A stretch of 64,000 nucleotides of DNA from positions 251,317,889 to 251,381,888 of the forward strand of contig OV050030.1 of the NCBI GenBank assembly GCA_920105625.2. The letters are read 5' to 3'. A model generated the notes under the pieces. It searched no databases. It saw only the letters and a list, made by a program, of their open reading frames with translations, and was not told where the DNA came from. Positions 1-12,736 of the stretch are shown here, in pieces (the first letter of the stretch is position 1; each line of letters opens with the position of its first letter). This DNA is from Clusia tigrina (Eukaryota; Arthropoda; Insecta; Diptera; Clusiidae). The position numbers and the translations under genes are program-made.

Positions 1-1550
1 CAAATCAAACACTGATAAAACTTCAAATGGCCCTAACTTCAATACGGTACGTCCTACACCTATCAAAGGTTGCAACATACAAATTCTTGTAACTTTTTAC
101 TGGAGCGTCATAAAACCCTGAAATTTTGTAACAATAAAGTACTCGAACCTCTTGTCAATTTAAGCTATGGCGCAAAGCTATGCTTTCCTTGAGTCCCAAA
201 TCAAACACTGATAAAACTTCAAATGGCCCTAACTTCTATACGGTACGTCCTACAACTATCAAAGTTTACAACATACAAATGCTTGTAACTTTTTACTGGA
301 GCGTCATAAAACCTTGAAATTTTGTAACAATAAAGTACTCGAGCCTCTTGTCAATTTAAGCTATCGCTCAAAGCTATGCTACCCTTGAGTCCCAAATCAA
401 ACACTGATAAAACTTCAAATGGCCCTAACTTCTATACGGTATGTCCTACACTTATCAAAGTTTGCAACATACAAATGCTTGTAACTTTTTACTGGAGCGT
501 CATAAAACTTTGTAATTTTGTAACAATAAAGTACTCGAGCCTCTTGTCAATTTAAGCTATCGCTCAAAGCTATGCTACACTTGAGTCCCAAATCAAACAC
601 TGATAAAACTTCAAATGGCCCTAACTTCGATACGGTACGTCCTACACCTATCAAAGGTTGCAACATACAAATGCTTGTAACTTTTTACTGGAGCGTCATA
701 AAACCTTGAAATTTTGTAACAATAAAGTACTCGAACCTCTTGTCAATTTAAGCTATGGCTCAAAGCTATGCTTTCCTTGAGTCCCAAATCAAACACTGAT
801 AAAACTTCAAATGGCCCTAACTTCAATACGGTACATCCTACACCTATCAAAGTTTACAACATACAAATGCTTGTTACTTTTTACTGGAGCGTCATAAAAC
901 CTTGAAATTTTGTAACAATAAAGTACTCGAGCCTCTTGTCAATTTAAGTTATCGCTCAAAGCTATGCTACCCTTGAGTCCCAAATCAAACACTGATAAAA
1001 CTTCAAATGGCCCTAACTTCTATACGGTATGTCCTACACCTATCAAAGTTTGCAACATACAAATGCTTGTAACTTTTTACTGGAGCATCGTAAAATCTTG
1101 AAATTTTGTAACAGTAAAGTACTCGAGCCTCTTGTCAATTTATGTTATCGCTCAAAGCTATGCTACCCTTGAGTCCCAAATCAAACACTGATAAAACTTC
1201 AAATGGCCCTAACTTCTAAACGGTACGTTCTACACCTATCAAAGTTTGCAACATACCAATGCTTGTAACTTTTTAGTGGAGCATCGTAAAATCTTGAATT
1301 TTTGTAACAGTAAAGTACTCGAGCCTCTTGTCAATTTATGTTATCGCTCAAAGCTATGCTACCCTTGAGTCCCAAATCAAACACTGATAAAACTTCAAAT
1401 GGCCCTAACTTCTATACGGTACGTCCTACACCTATCAAAGTTTGCAACATACAAATGCTTGTAACTTTTTACTGGAGCATCGTAAAATCTTGAAATTTTG
1501 TAACAGTAAAGTACTCGAGCCTCTTGTCAAGTTAAGTTATCGCTCAAAGC
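1..1550. repeat. Satellite monomers, irregular order
   Basis: About eight monomers of the same subfamilies as the 980-bp and 1176-bp units next to them. Several GCATCGTAAAATCTTG-type monomers lie in a row between about 1080 and 1520. This run accounts for the 8-monomer spacing of the CTATGGCGC variant from 165 to 1733. No gene or other element is seen. Confidence 0.8.
197..392. repeat. Representative satellite monomer (196 bp)
   Basis: One full repeat unit, phased from CAAATCAAACACTG to the next copy. Three internal structures recur in most copies. First, a dyad: AAAGTT and AACTTT flank an inner ACAA-ATGC-TTGT hairpin. In this copy the first arm is followed by TACAACAT rather than the commoner TGCAACAT. 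Second, a short direct repeat near the end, where AAGCTAT occurs twice 13 bases apart. Third, the CTCGAG palindrome. The monomer begins and ends arbitrarily; the true amplification junction cannot be read from a circularly permuted array. Confidence 0.9.
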
Positions 1551-3510
1551 TATGCTACACTTGAGTCCCAAATCAAACACTGATAAAACTTCAAATGGCC
1601 CTAACTTCTATACGGTACGTCCTACACCTATCAAAGGTTGCAACATACAAATGCTTGTAACTTTTTACTGGAGCGTCATAAAACCTTGAAATTTTGTAAC
1701 AATAAAGTACTCGAACCTCTTGTCAATTTAAGCTATGGCGCAAAGCTATGCTTTCCTTGAGTCCCAAATCAAACACTGATAAAACTTCAAATGGCCCTGA
1801 CTTCTATACGGTACGTCCTACAACTATCAAAGTTTACAACATACAAATGCTTGTAACTTTTTACTGGAGCGTCATAAAACCTTGAAATTTTGTAACAATA
1901 AAGTACTCGAGCCTCTTGTCAATTTAAGCTATCGCTCAAAGCTATGCTACCCTTGAGTCCCAAATCAACCACTGATAAAACTTCAAATGGCCCTAACTTC
2001 TATACGGTATGTCCTACACTTATCAAAGTTTGCAACATACAAATGCTTGTAACTTTTTACTGGAGCGTCATAAAACTTTGTAATTTTGTAACAATAAAGT
2101 ACTCGAGCCTCTTGTCAATTTAAGCTATCGCTCAAAGCTATGCTACACTTGAGTCCCAAATCAAACACTGATAAAACTTCAAATGGCCCTAACTTCTATA
2201 CGGTACGTCCTACACCTATCAAAGGTTGCAACATACAAATGCTTGTAACTTTTTACTGGAGCGTCATAAAACCTTGAAATTTTGTAACAATAAAGTACTC
2301 GAACCTCTTGTCAATTTAAGCTATGGCTCAAAGCTATGCTTTCCTTGAGTCCCAAATCAAACACTGATAAAACTTCAAATGGCCCTAACTTCAATACGGT
2401 ACGTCCTACACCTATCAAAGTTTACAACATACAAATGCTTGTAACTTTTTACTGGAGCGTCATAAAACCTTGAAATTTTGTAACAATAAAGTACTCGAGC
2501 CTCTTGTCAATTTAAGTTATCGCTCAAAGCTATGCTACACTTGAGTCCCAAATCAAACACTGATAAAACTTCAAATGGCCCTAACTTCTATACGGTACGT
2601 CCTACACCTATCAAAGGTTGCAACATACAAATGCTTGTAACTTTTTACTGGAGCGTCATAAAACCTTGAAATTTTGTAACAATAAAGTACTCGAACCTCT
2701 TGTCAATTTAAGCTATGGCGCAAAGCTATGCTTTCCTTGAGTCCCAAATCAAACACTGATAAAACTTCAAATGGCCCTGACTTCTATACGGTACGTCCTA
2801 CAACTATCAAAGTTTACAACATACAAATGCTTGTAACTTTTTACTGGAGCGTCATAAAACCTTGAAATTTTGTAACAATAAAGTACTCGAGCCTCTTGTC
2901 AATTTAAGCTATCGCTCAAAGCTATGCTACCCTTGAGTCCCAAATCAAACACTGATAAAACTTCAAATGGCCCTAACTTCTATACGGTATGTCCTCCACT
3001 TATCAAAGTTTGCAACATACAAATGCTTGTAACTTTTTACTGGAGCGTCATAAAACTTTGTAATTTTGTAACAATAAAGTACTCGAGCCTCTTGTCAATT
3101 TAAGCTATCGCTCAAAGCTATGCTACACTTGAGTCCCAAATCAAACACTGATAAAACTTCAAATGGCCCTAACTTCTATACGGTACGTCCTACACCTATC
3201 AAAGGTTGCAACATACAAATGCTTGTAACTTTTTACTGGAGCGTCATAAAACCTTGAAATTTTGTAACAATAAAGTACTCGAACCTCTTGTCAATTTAAG
3301 CTATGGCTCAAAGCTATGCTTTCCTTGAGTCCCAAATCAAACACTGATAAAACTTCAAATGGCCCTAACTTCAATACGGTACGTCCTACACCTATCAAAG
3401 TTTACAACATACAAATGCTTGTAACTTTTTACTGGAGCGTCATAAAACCTTGAAATTTTGTAACAATAAAGTACTCGAGCCTCTTGTCAATTTAAGTTAT
3501 CGCTCAAAGC
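1551..3510. repeat. Higher-order repeat, 980-bp unit (5 monomers), about two copies
   Basis: Diagnostic variants recur 980 bp apart, which is 5 x 196. The variant CTATGGCGC (in place of CTATCGCTC) is at 1733 and 2713. The neighbouring monomers, with CAACTATCAAAG, TATGTCCTACACTTATC (or a close variant), AAAGGTTGC and CTTCAATACGG, repeat in the same order. An earlier copy of CTATGGCGC at 165 is 1568 bp (8 monomers) upstream, so the same family extends left with a different spacing. Boundaries are approximate. Confidence 0.85.
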
Positions 3511-3529
3511 TATGCTACCCTTGCGTCCC

Positions 3530-5490
3530 AAATCAAACACTGATAAAACTTCAAATGGCCCTAACTTCTATATGGTATGTCCTACACCTATCAAAGTTTG
3601 CAACATACAAATGCTTGTAACTTTTTACTGGAGCATCGTAAAATCTTGAAATTTTGTAACAGTAAAGTACTCGACCCTCTTGTCAATTTATGTTATCGCT
3701 CAAAGCTATGCTACCCTTGAGTCCCAAATCAAACACTGATAAAACTTCAAATGGCCCTAACTTCTATACGGTACGTCCTACACCTATCAAAGTTTGCAAC
3801 ATACAAATGCTTGTAACTTTTTACTGGAGCATCGTAAAATCTTGAAATTTTGTAACAATAAAGTACTCGAACCTCTTATCAATTTAAGCTATGGCGCAAA
3901 GCTATGCTTTCCTTGAGTCCCAAATCAAACACTGATAAAACTTCAAATGGCCCTAACTTCTATACGGTACGTCCTACACCTATCAAAGTTTACAACATAC
4001 AAATGCTTGTAACTTTTTACTGGAGCGTCATAAAACCTTGAAATTTTGTAACAATAAAGTACTCGAGCCTCTTGTCAATTTAAGCTATCGCTCAAAGCTA
4101 TGCTACCCTTGAGTCCCAAATCAAACACTGATAAAACTTCAAATGGCCCTAACTTCTATACGGTATGTCCTACACTTATCAAAGTTTGCAACATACAAAT
4201 GCTTGTAACTTTTTACTGGAGCGTCATAAAACTTTGTAATTTTGTAACAATAAAGTACTCGAGCCTCTTGTCAATTTAAGCTATCGCTCAAAGCTATGCT
4301 ACACTTGAGTCCCAAATCAAACACTGATAAAACTTCAAATGGCCCTAACTTCTATACGGTACGTCCTACACCTATCAAAGGTTGCAACATACAAATGCTT
4401 GTAACTTTTTACTGGAGCGTCATAAAACCTTGAAATTTTGTAACAATAAAGTACTCGAACCTCTTGTCAATTTAAGCTATGGCTCAAAGCTATGCTTTCC
4501 TTGAGTCCCAAATCAAACACTGATAAAACTTCAAATGGCCCTAACTTCAATACGGTACGTCCTACACCTATCAAAGTTTACAACATACAAATGCTTGTAA
4601 CTTTTTACTGGAGCGTCATAAAACCTTGAAATTTTGTAACAATAAAGTACTCGAGCCTCTTGTCAATTTAAGTTATCGCTCAAAGCTATGCTACCCTTGA
4701 GTCCCAAATCAAACACTGATAAAACTTCAAATGGCCCTAACTTCTATATGGTATGTCCTACACCTATCAAAGTTTGCAACATACAAATGCTTGTAACTTT
4801 TTACTGGAGCATCGTAAAATCTTGAAATTTTGTAACAGTAAAGTACTCGAGCCTCTTGTCAATTTATGTTATCGCTCAAAGCTATGCTACCCTTGAGTCC
4901 CAAATCAAACACTGATAAAACTTCAAATGGCCCTAACTTCTATACGGTACGTCCTACACCTATCAAAGTTTGCAACATACAAATGCTTGTAACTTTTTAC
5001 TGGAGCATCGTAAAATCTTGAAATTTTGTAACAATAAAGTACTCGAACCTCTTATCAATTTAAGCTATGGCGCAAAGCTATGCTTTCCTTGAGTCCCAAA
5101 TCAAACACTGATAAAACTTCAAATGGCCCTAACTTCTATACGGTACGTCCTACACCTATCAAAGTTTACAACATACAAATGCTTGTAACTTTTTACTGGA
5201 GCGTCATAAAACCTTGAAATTTTGTAACAATAAAGTACTCGAGCCTCTTGTCAATTTAAGCTATCGCTCAAAGCTATGCTACCCTTGAGTCCCAAATCAA
5301 ACACTGATAAAACTTCAAATGGCCCTAACTTCTATACGGTATGTCCTACACTTATCAAAGTTTGCAACATACAAATGCTTGTAACTTTTTACTGGAGCGT
5401 CATAAAACTTTGTAATTTTGTAACAATAAAGTACTCAAGCCTCTTGTCAATTTAAGCTATCGCTCAAAGCTATGCTACACTTGAGTCCCA
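3530..5490. repeat. Higher-order repeat, 1176-bp unit (6 monomers)
   Basis: The combination TATATGGTATG followed by a GCATCGTAAAATCTTG monomer occurs near 3566 and again 1176 bp later near 4742. CTATGGCGC recurs at 3889 and 5065, again 1176 bp. The unit looks like the adjacent 980-bp unit expanded by one monomer. The second copy is incomplete: near 5490 the order breaks and one monomer type is skipped. End positions are approximate. Confidence 0.8.
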
Positions 5491-6270
5491 AATCAAACAC
5501 TGATAAAACTTCAAATGGCCCTAACTTCTATACAGTACGTCCTACACCTATCAAAGTTTACAACATACAAATGCTTGTAACTTTTTACTGGAGCGTCATA
5601 AAACCTTGAAATTTTGTAACAATAAAGTACTCGAGCCTCTTGTCAATTTAAGTTATCGCTCAAAGCTATGCTACCCTTGAGTCCCAAATCAAACACTGAG
5701 AAAACTTCAAATGACCCAAACTTCTATACGGTACGTCCTACACCCATCAAAGTTTGCAACACACAAATGCTTGTAACTTTTTACTGGAGCTTCATAAAAC
5801 CTTGAAATTTTGTAACAATAAATTACTCGAGCCTCTTGTTAATTTAAGCTATCGCTCAAAGCTATGCTACCCTTGAGTCCCAAATGAAACACTGATAAAA
5901 CTTCAAATGGCCCTAACTTTTATACAGTACGTCCTACACCTATCAAAGTTTGCAACATACAAATGCTTGCAACTTTTTACTGGAGAGTCATAAAACCTTA
6001 AAATTTTGTAACAATAAAGTACTCGGGCCTGTTGTCAATTTAAGCTATCGCTCAAAGCTATGCTACCCATTAGTCCCAAATCAAACACTGATAAAACTTC
6101 AAATGGCCCAAACTTCTATACTGTACGTCCTACACCTATCAAAGTTTGCAACATACAATTGCTTGTAACTTTTTACTGGAGCGTCAGAAAACCTTGAAAT
6201 TTTGTAACAATAAAGTACTCGAGCCTCTTGTCAGTTTAAGCTATCGCTCAAAGCTATGCTTCCCTTGAGT
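5491..6270. repeat. Satellite monomers, transition between subfamilies
   Basis: About four monomers joining the left subfamily to the next one. A monomer with GAGAAAAC, CAAATGACCC and CACCCATC begins near 5690; the same type returns at 6884, 1176 bp later. The variant ACTCGGGCCTGTTGTC near 6023 is seen once. No other element is present. Confidence 0.75.
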
Positions 6271-8930
6271 CCCAAATCAAACACTGATAAAACTTCAAAT
6301 GGCCCTAACTTCTATACGGTACGTCCTACACCTATCAAAGTTTGCATCATATAAATGCTTGTAACTTTTTACTGGAGCGTCATAAAACCTTAAAATTTTG
6401 TAACAATAAAGTACTCGAGCCTCTTCTCAATTTGAGCTATCGCTCAAAGCTATGCTAGCCTTGAGTCCCAAATCAAACACTGATAAAACTTCAAATGGCC
6501 CTAGCTTATATATGGTACGTCCTACACCTATCAAAGTTTGCAACATACAAATGCTTGTAACTTTTTACTGGTACGTCAAAAAACCTTGAAATTGTGTAAC
6601 CATAAAGTACTCGAGCCTCTGGTCAATTTAAGCTATCGCTCAAAGCTATGCTACCCTTGAGTCCCAAATCAAACACTGATAAAACTTCAAAAGGTCCAAA
6701 CTTCTATACGGTACATCCTACACCTATCAAAGTTTGCAACAAACAAATGCATGTAACTTTTTACTGGAGCGTCTTAAAACCTTGAAATTTTGTAACAATA
6801 AAGTACTCGAGCCTCTTGTCAATTTAAGCTATCGCTCAAAGCTATGCTACCCTTGAGTCCCAAATCAAACACTGAGAAAACTTCAAATGACCCAAACTTC
6901 TATACGGTACGTCCTACACCCATCAAAGTTTGCAACACACAAATGCTTGTAACTTTTTACTGGAGCTTCATAAAACCTTGAAATTTTGTAACAATAAAGT
7001 ACTCGAGCCTCTTGTTAATTTAAGTTATCGCTCAAAGCTATGCTACCCTTGAGTCCCAAATCAAACACTGATAAAACTTCAAATGGCCCTAACTTCTATA
7101 CAGTACGTCCTACACCTATCAAAGTTTGCAACATAAAAATGCTTGTAACTTTTTACTGGAGCGTCATAAAACCTTGAAATTTTGTAAGAATAAAGAACTC
7201 GAGCCTCTTGTCAGTTTAAGCTATCGCTCAAAGCTATGCTTCCCTTGAGTCCCAAATCAAACACTGATAAAACTTCATATGGCCCTAACTTCTATACGGT
7301 ACGTCCTACACCTATCAAAGTTTGCATCATATAAATGCTTGTAACTTTTTACTGAAGCGTCATAAAACCTTAAAATTTTGTAACAATAAAGTACTCGAGC
7401 CTCTTCTCAATTTGAGCTATCGCTCAAAGCTATGCTAGCCTTGAGTCCCAAATCAAACACTGATAAAACTTCAAATGGCCCTAACTTATATATGGTACGT
7501 CCTACACCTATCAAAGTTTGCAACATACAAATGCTTGTATCTTTTTACTGGAACGTCATAAAACCTTGAAATTGTGTAACCATAAAGTACTCGGGCCTCT
7601 GGTCAATTTAAGCTATCGCTCAAAGCTATGCTACCCTTGAGTCCCAAATCAAACATTGATAAAACTTCAAATGGTCCAAACTTCTATACGGTACATCCTA
7701 CACCTATCAAAGTTTGCAACAAACAAATGCATGTAACTTTTTACTGGAGCGTCATAAAACCTTGAAATTTTGTAACAATAAAGTACTCGAGCCTCTTGTC
7801 AATTTAAGCTATCGCTGAAAGCTATGCTACCCTTGAGTCCCAAATCAAACACTGATAAAACTTCAAATGGCCCTAACTTCTATACGGTACGTCCTACACC
7901 TATCAAAGTTTGCAACATACAAATGCTTGTAACTTTTTACTGGACCGTCATAAAACCTTAAAATTTTGTAACAATAAAGTACTCGAGCCTCTTGTCAATT
8001 TGAGCTATCGCTCAAAGCTATGCTACCCCTGAGTCCCAAATCAAACACTGATAAAACTTCAAATGGCCCTAACTTCCATACTTTACGTCCTACACCTATC
8101 AAAGTTTGCAACATACAAATGCTTGCAACTTTTTACTGGGGCGTCATAAAACCTTGAAATTTTGTAACAAGAAAGTACTCGAGCCTCTTGTCAATTTAAG
8201 TTATCGCTCAAAGCTATGCTACCCTTGAGTCCCAAATCAAACACTGATAAAACTTCAAATGGACCTAACTTCTATACGGTACGTCCTACACCTATCAAAG
8301 TTTGCAACATACAAATGCTTGCAACTTTTTACGGGAGCGTCATGAAGCCTTGAAATTTTGTAACAATAAAGTACTCGAACCTCTTGTCAACTTAAGCTAT
8401 CGCTCAAAGCTATGCTACCCTTGAGTCCCAAATCAAACACTGGTAAAACTTCAAATGGCCCTAACTTCTATACGGTACGTCCTCCACCTATCAAAGTTTG
8501 CAACATACCAATGCTTGTAACTTTTTAGTGGAGCGTCATAAAACCTTGAAATTTTGTAACAATAAAGTACTCGAGCCTCTTGTCAATTTAAGCTATCGCT
8601 CAAAGCTATGCTACCCTTGAGTCCCAAATCAAACACTGATAAAACTTCAAATGGCCCTAACTTCTATACGGTACGTCCTACACCTATTAAATATTGCAAC
8701 ATACAAATGCTTGTAACTTTTTACTGGAGCGTCATAAAACCTTGAAATTTTGTAACAATAAAGTGCTCGAGCCTCTTGTCAATTTAAGTTATCGCTCAAA
8801 GCTATGCTACCCATTAGTCCCAAATCAAACACTGATAAAACTTCAAATGGCCCTAACTTCTATACGGTACGTCCTACACCTATCAAAGTTTGCAACATAC
8901 AAATGCTTGTAACTTTTTACTGGACCGTCA
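6270..8930. repeat. Segmental duplication copy A of a ~2.6-kb satellite block (offset 6467 bp)
   Basis: Markers in this block reappear 6467 bp downstream, which is 33 x 196 minus one base. Examples are CAAATGACCC at 6884 and 13351, CTTCATATGG near 7275 and 13742, and AACTTCCATACTTTACG at 8071 and 14538. Within the block, 980-bp spacing also appears (CTTATATATGG near 6501 and 7481). The copies differ by scattered substitutions. Boundaries are approximate. Confidence 0.8.
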
Positions 8931-11190
8931 TAAAACCTTAAAATTTTGTAACAATAAAGTACTCGAGCCTCTTGTCAATTTGAGCTATCGCTCAAAGCTA
9001 TGCTACCCCTGAGTCCCAAATCAAACACTGATAAAACTTCAAATGGCCCTAACTTCCATACTTTACGTCCTACACCTATCAAAGTTTGCAACATACAAAT
9101 GCTTGCAACTTTTTACTGGGGCGTCATAAAACCTTGAAATTTTGTAACAAGAAAGTACTCGAGCCTCTTGTCGGTTTAAGCTATCGCTCAAAGCTATGCT
9201 TCCCTTGAGTCCCAAATCAAACACTGATAACACTTCATATGGCCCTAACTTCTATACGGTACGTCCTACACCTATCAAAGTTTGCATCATATAAATGCTT
9301 GTAACTTTTTACTGAAGCGTCATAAAACCTTAAAATTTTGTAACAATAAAGTACTCGAGCCTCTTCTCAATTTGAGCTATCGCTCAAAGCTATGCTAGCC
9401 TTGAGTCCCAAATCAAACACTGATAAAACTTCAAATGGCCCTAACTTATATATGGTACGTCCTACACCTATCAAAGTTTGCAACATACAAATGCTTGTAT
9501 CTTTTTACTGGAACGTCATAAAACCTTGAAATTGTGTAACCATAAAGTACTCGAGCCTCTGGTCAATTTAAGCTATCGCTCAAAGCTATGCTACCCTTGA
9601 GTCCCAAATCAAACATTGATAAAACTTCAAATGGTCCAAACTTCTATACGGTACATCCTACACCTATCAAAGTTTGCAACAAACAAATGCATGTAACTTT
9701 TTACTGGAGCGTCATAAAACCTTGAAATTTTGTAACAATAAAGTACTCGAGCCTCTTGTCAATTTAAGCTATCGCTGAAAGCTATGCTACCCTTGAGTCC
9801 CAAATCAAACACTGATAAAACTTCAAATGGCCCTAACTTCTATACGGTACGTCCTACACCTATCAAAGTTTGCAACAAACAAATGCTTGTAACTTTTTAC
9901 TGGACCGTCATAAAACCTTAAAATTTTGTAACAATAAAGTACTCGAGCCTCTTGTCAATTTGAGCTATCGCTCAAAGCTATGCTACCCCTGAGTCCCAAA
10001 TCAAACACTGATAAAACTTCAAATGGCCCTAACTTCCATACTTTACGTCCTACACCTATCAAAGTTTGCAACATACAAATGCTTGCAACTTTTTACTGGG
10101 GCGTCATAAAACCTTGAAATTTTGTAACAAGAAAGTACTCGAGCCTCTTGTCAATTTAAGTTATCGCTCAAAGCTATGCTACCCTTGAGTCCCAAATCAA
10201 ACACTGATAAAACTTCAAATGGACCTAACTTCTATACGGTACGTCCTACACCTATCAAAGTTTGCAACATACAAATGCTTGCAACTTTTTACTGGAGCGT
10301 CATAAAACCTTGAAATTTTGTAACAATAAAGTACTCGAACCTCTTGTCAACTTAAGCTATCGCTCAAAGCTATGCTACCCTTGAGTCCCAAATCAAACAC
10401 TGGTAAAACTTCAAATGGCCCTAACTTCTATACGGTACGTCCTCCACCTATCAAAGTTTGCAACATACCAATGCTTGTAACTTTTTAGTGGAGCGTCATA
10501 AAACCTTGAAATTTTGTAACAATAAAGTGCTCGAGCCTCTTGTCAATTTAAGCTATCGCTCAAAGCTATGCTACCCTTGAGTCCCAAATCAAACACTGAT
10601 AAAACTTCAAATGGCCCTAACTTCTATACGGTACGTCCTACACCTATTAAATATTGCAACATACAAATGCTTGTAACTTTTTATTGGAGCGTCATAAAAC
10701 CTTGAAATTTTGTAACAATAAAGTGCTCGAGCCTCTTGTCAATTTAAGTTATCGCTCAAAGCTATGCTACCCATTAGTCCCAAATCAAACACTGATAAAA
10801 CTTCAAATGGCCCTAACTTCTATACGGTACGTCCTACACCTATCAAAGTTTGCAACATACAAATGCTTGTAACTTTTTACTGGACCGTCATAAAACCTTA
10901 AAATTTTGTAACAATAAAGTACTCGAGCCTCTTGTCAATTTGAGCTATCGCTCAAAGCTATGCTACCCCTGAGTCCCAAATCAAACACTGATAAAACTTC
11001 AAATGGCCCTAACTTCCATACTTTACGTCCTACACCTATCAAAGTTTGCAACATACAAATGCTTGCAACTTTTTACTGGGGCGTCATAAAACCTTGAAAT
11101 TTTGTAACAAGAAAGTACTCGAGCCTCTTGTCAATTTAAGATATCGCTCAAAGCTATGCTACCCTTGAGTCCCACATCAAACACTGATAA
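7230..11190. repeat. Higher-order repeat, 1960-bp unit (10 monomers), two copies
   Basis: The pattern CTTCATATGG ... CTTATATATGG ... ATTGTGTAACC ... CTTCCATACTTTACG ... CCTCCACC ... ATTAAATATTGC repeats at 1960-bp offset. The CTTATATATGG marker is at 7481 and 9441, and the CTTCATATGG monomer is near 7275 and 9235. AACTTCCATACTTTACG itself occurs every 980 bp at 8071, 9051, 10031 and 11011, so the 10-mer is built from two diverged 5-mers. The edges were placed from where markers stop matching. Confidence 0.82.
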
Positions 11191-12730
11191 AACTTCAAAT
11201 GGACCTAACTTCTATACGGTACGTCCTACACCTATCAAAGTTTGCAACATACAAATGCTTGCAACTTTTTACGGGAGCGTCATGAAACCTTGAAATTTTG
11301 TAACAATAAAGTACTCGAACCTCTTGTCAACTTAAGCTATCGCTCAAAGCTATGCTACCCTTGAGTCCCAAATCAAACACTGGTAAAACTTCAAATGGCC
11401 CTAACTTCTATACGGTACGTCCTCCACCTATCAAAGTTTGCAACATACCAATGCTTGTAACTTTTTAGTGGAGCGTCATAAAACCTTGAAATTTTGTAAC
11501 AATAAAGTGCTCGAGCCTCTTGTCAATTTAAGCTATCGCTCAAAGCTATGCTACCCTTGAGTCCCAAATCAAACACTGATAAAACTTCAAATGGCCCTAA
11601 CTTCTATACGGTACGTCCTACACCTATTAAATATTGCAACATACAAATGCTTGTAACTTTTTACTGGAGCGTCATAAAACCTTGAAATTTTGTAACAATA
11701 AAGTGCTCGAGCCTCTTGTCAATTTATGTTATCGCTCAAAGCTATACTACCCATTAGTCCCAAATCAAACACTGATAAAACTTCAAATGGCCCTAACTTC
11801 TATACAGTACGTCCTACACCTATCAAAGTTTGCAACATACAAATGCTTGCAACTTTTTACTGGAGCGTCATAAAACATTAAAATTTTGTAACAATAAAGT
11901 ACTCGAGCCTCTTGTCAATTTAAGCTATCGCTCAAAGCTATGCTACCCATTAGTCCCAAATCAAACACTGATAAAACTTCAAATGCCCCTAACTTCTATA
12001 CTGTACGTCCTACACCTATCAAAGTTTGCAACATACAAATGCTTGTAACTTTTTACTGGAGCGTCATAAAACCTTGAAATTTTGTAACAATAAAGTACTC
12101 GAGCCTCTTGTCAGTTTAAGCTATCGCTCAAAGCTGGGCTTCCCTTGAGTCCCAAATCAAACACTGATAAAACTTCAAATGGCCCTAACATCTATACGGT
12201 ACGTCCTACACCTATCAACGTTTGCATCATATAAATGCTTGTAACTTTTTACTGGAGCGTCATAAAACCTTGAAATTTTGTAACCATAAAGTACTCGAGC
12301 CTCTGGTCAATTTAAGCTATCGCTCAAAGCTATGCTACCCTTGAGTCCCAAATCAAACACTGATTAAACTTCAAATGGTCCAAACTTCTATACGGTACAT
12401 CCTACACTATCCAAGTTTGCAACAAACAAATGCTTGTAACTTTTTACTGGAGCGTCATAAAACCTTGAAATTTTGTAACAATAAAGTACTCGAGCCTCTT
12501 GTCAATTTAAGCTATCGCTCAAAGCTATGCTACCCTTGAGTCCCAAATCAAACACTGATAAAGCTGCAAATGGCCCTAACTTCTATACGGTACGTCCTAC
12601 ACCTATCAAAGTTTGCAACATACAAATGCTAGTAACTTTTTACTGTACCGTCATAAAACATTAAAATTTTGTAACAATAAAGTACTCGAGCCTCTTGTCA
12701 ATTTAAGTTATCGCTCAAAGCTATGCTACC
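11000..12730. repeat. 18-monomer offset duplication, copy A (3527 bp apart)
   Basis: This block matches about 14530-16240 at an offset of 3527 bp. Shared markers include AACTTCCATACTTTACG (11011 and 14538), CAAAGCTGGGCTTCCC (near 12131 and 15658), the CCTACACTATCCAAG single-base deletion, and AATGCTAGTAACTTTTTACTG. The match is nearly exact, with isolated substitutions. Confidence 0.82.
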
Positions 12731-12736
12731 CTTGAG

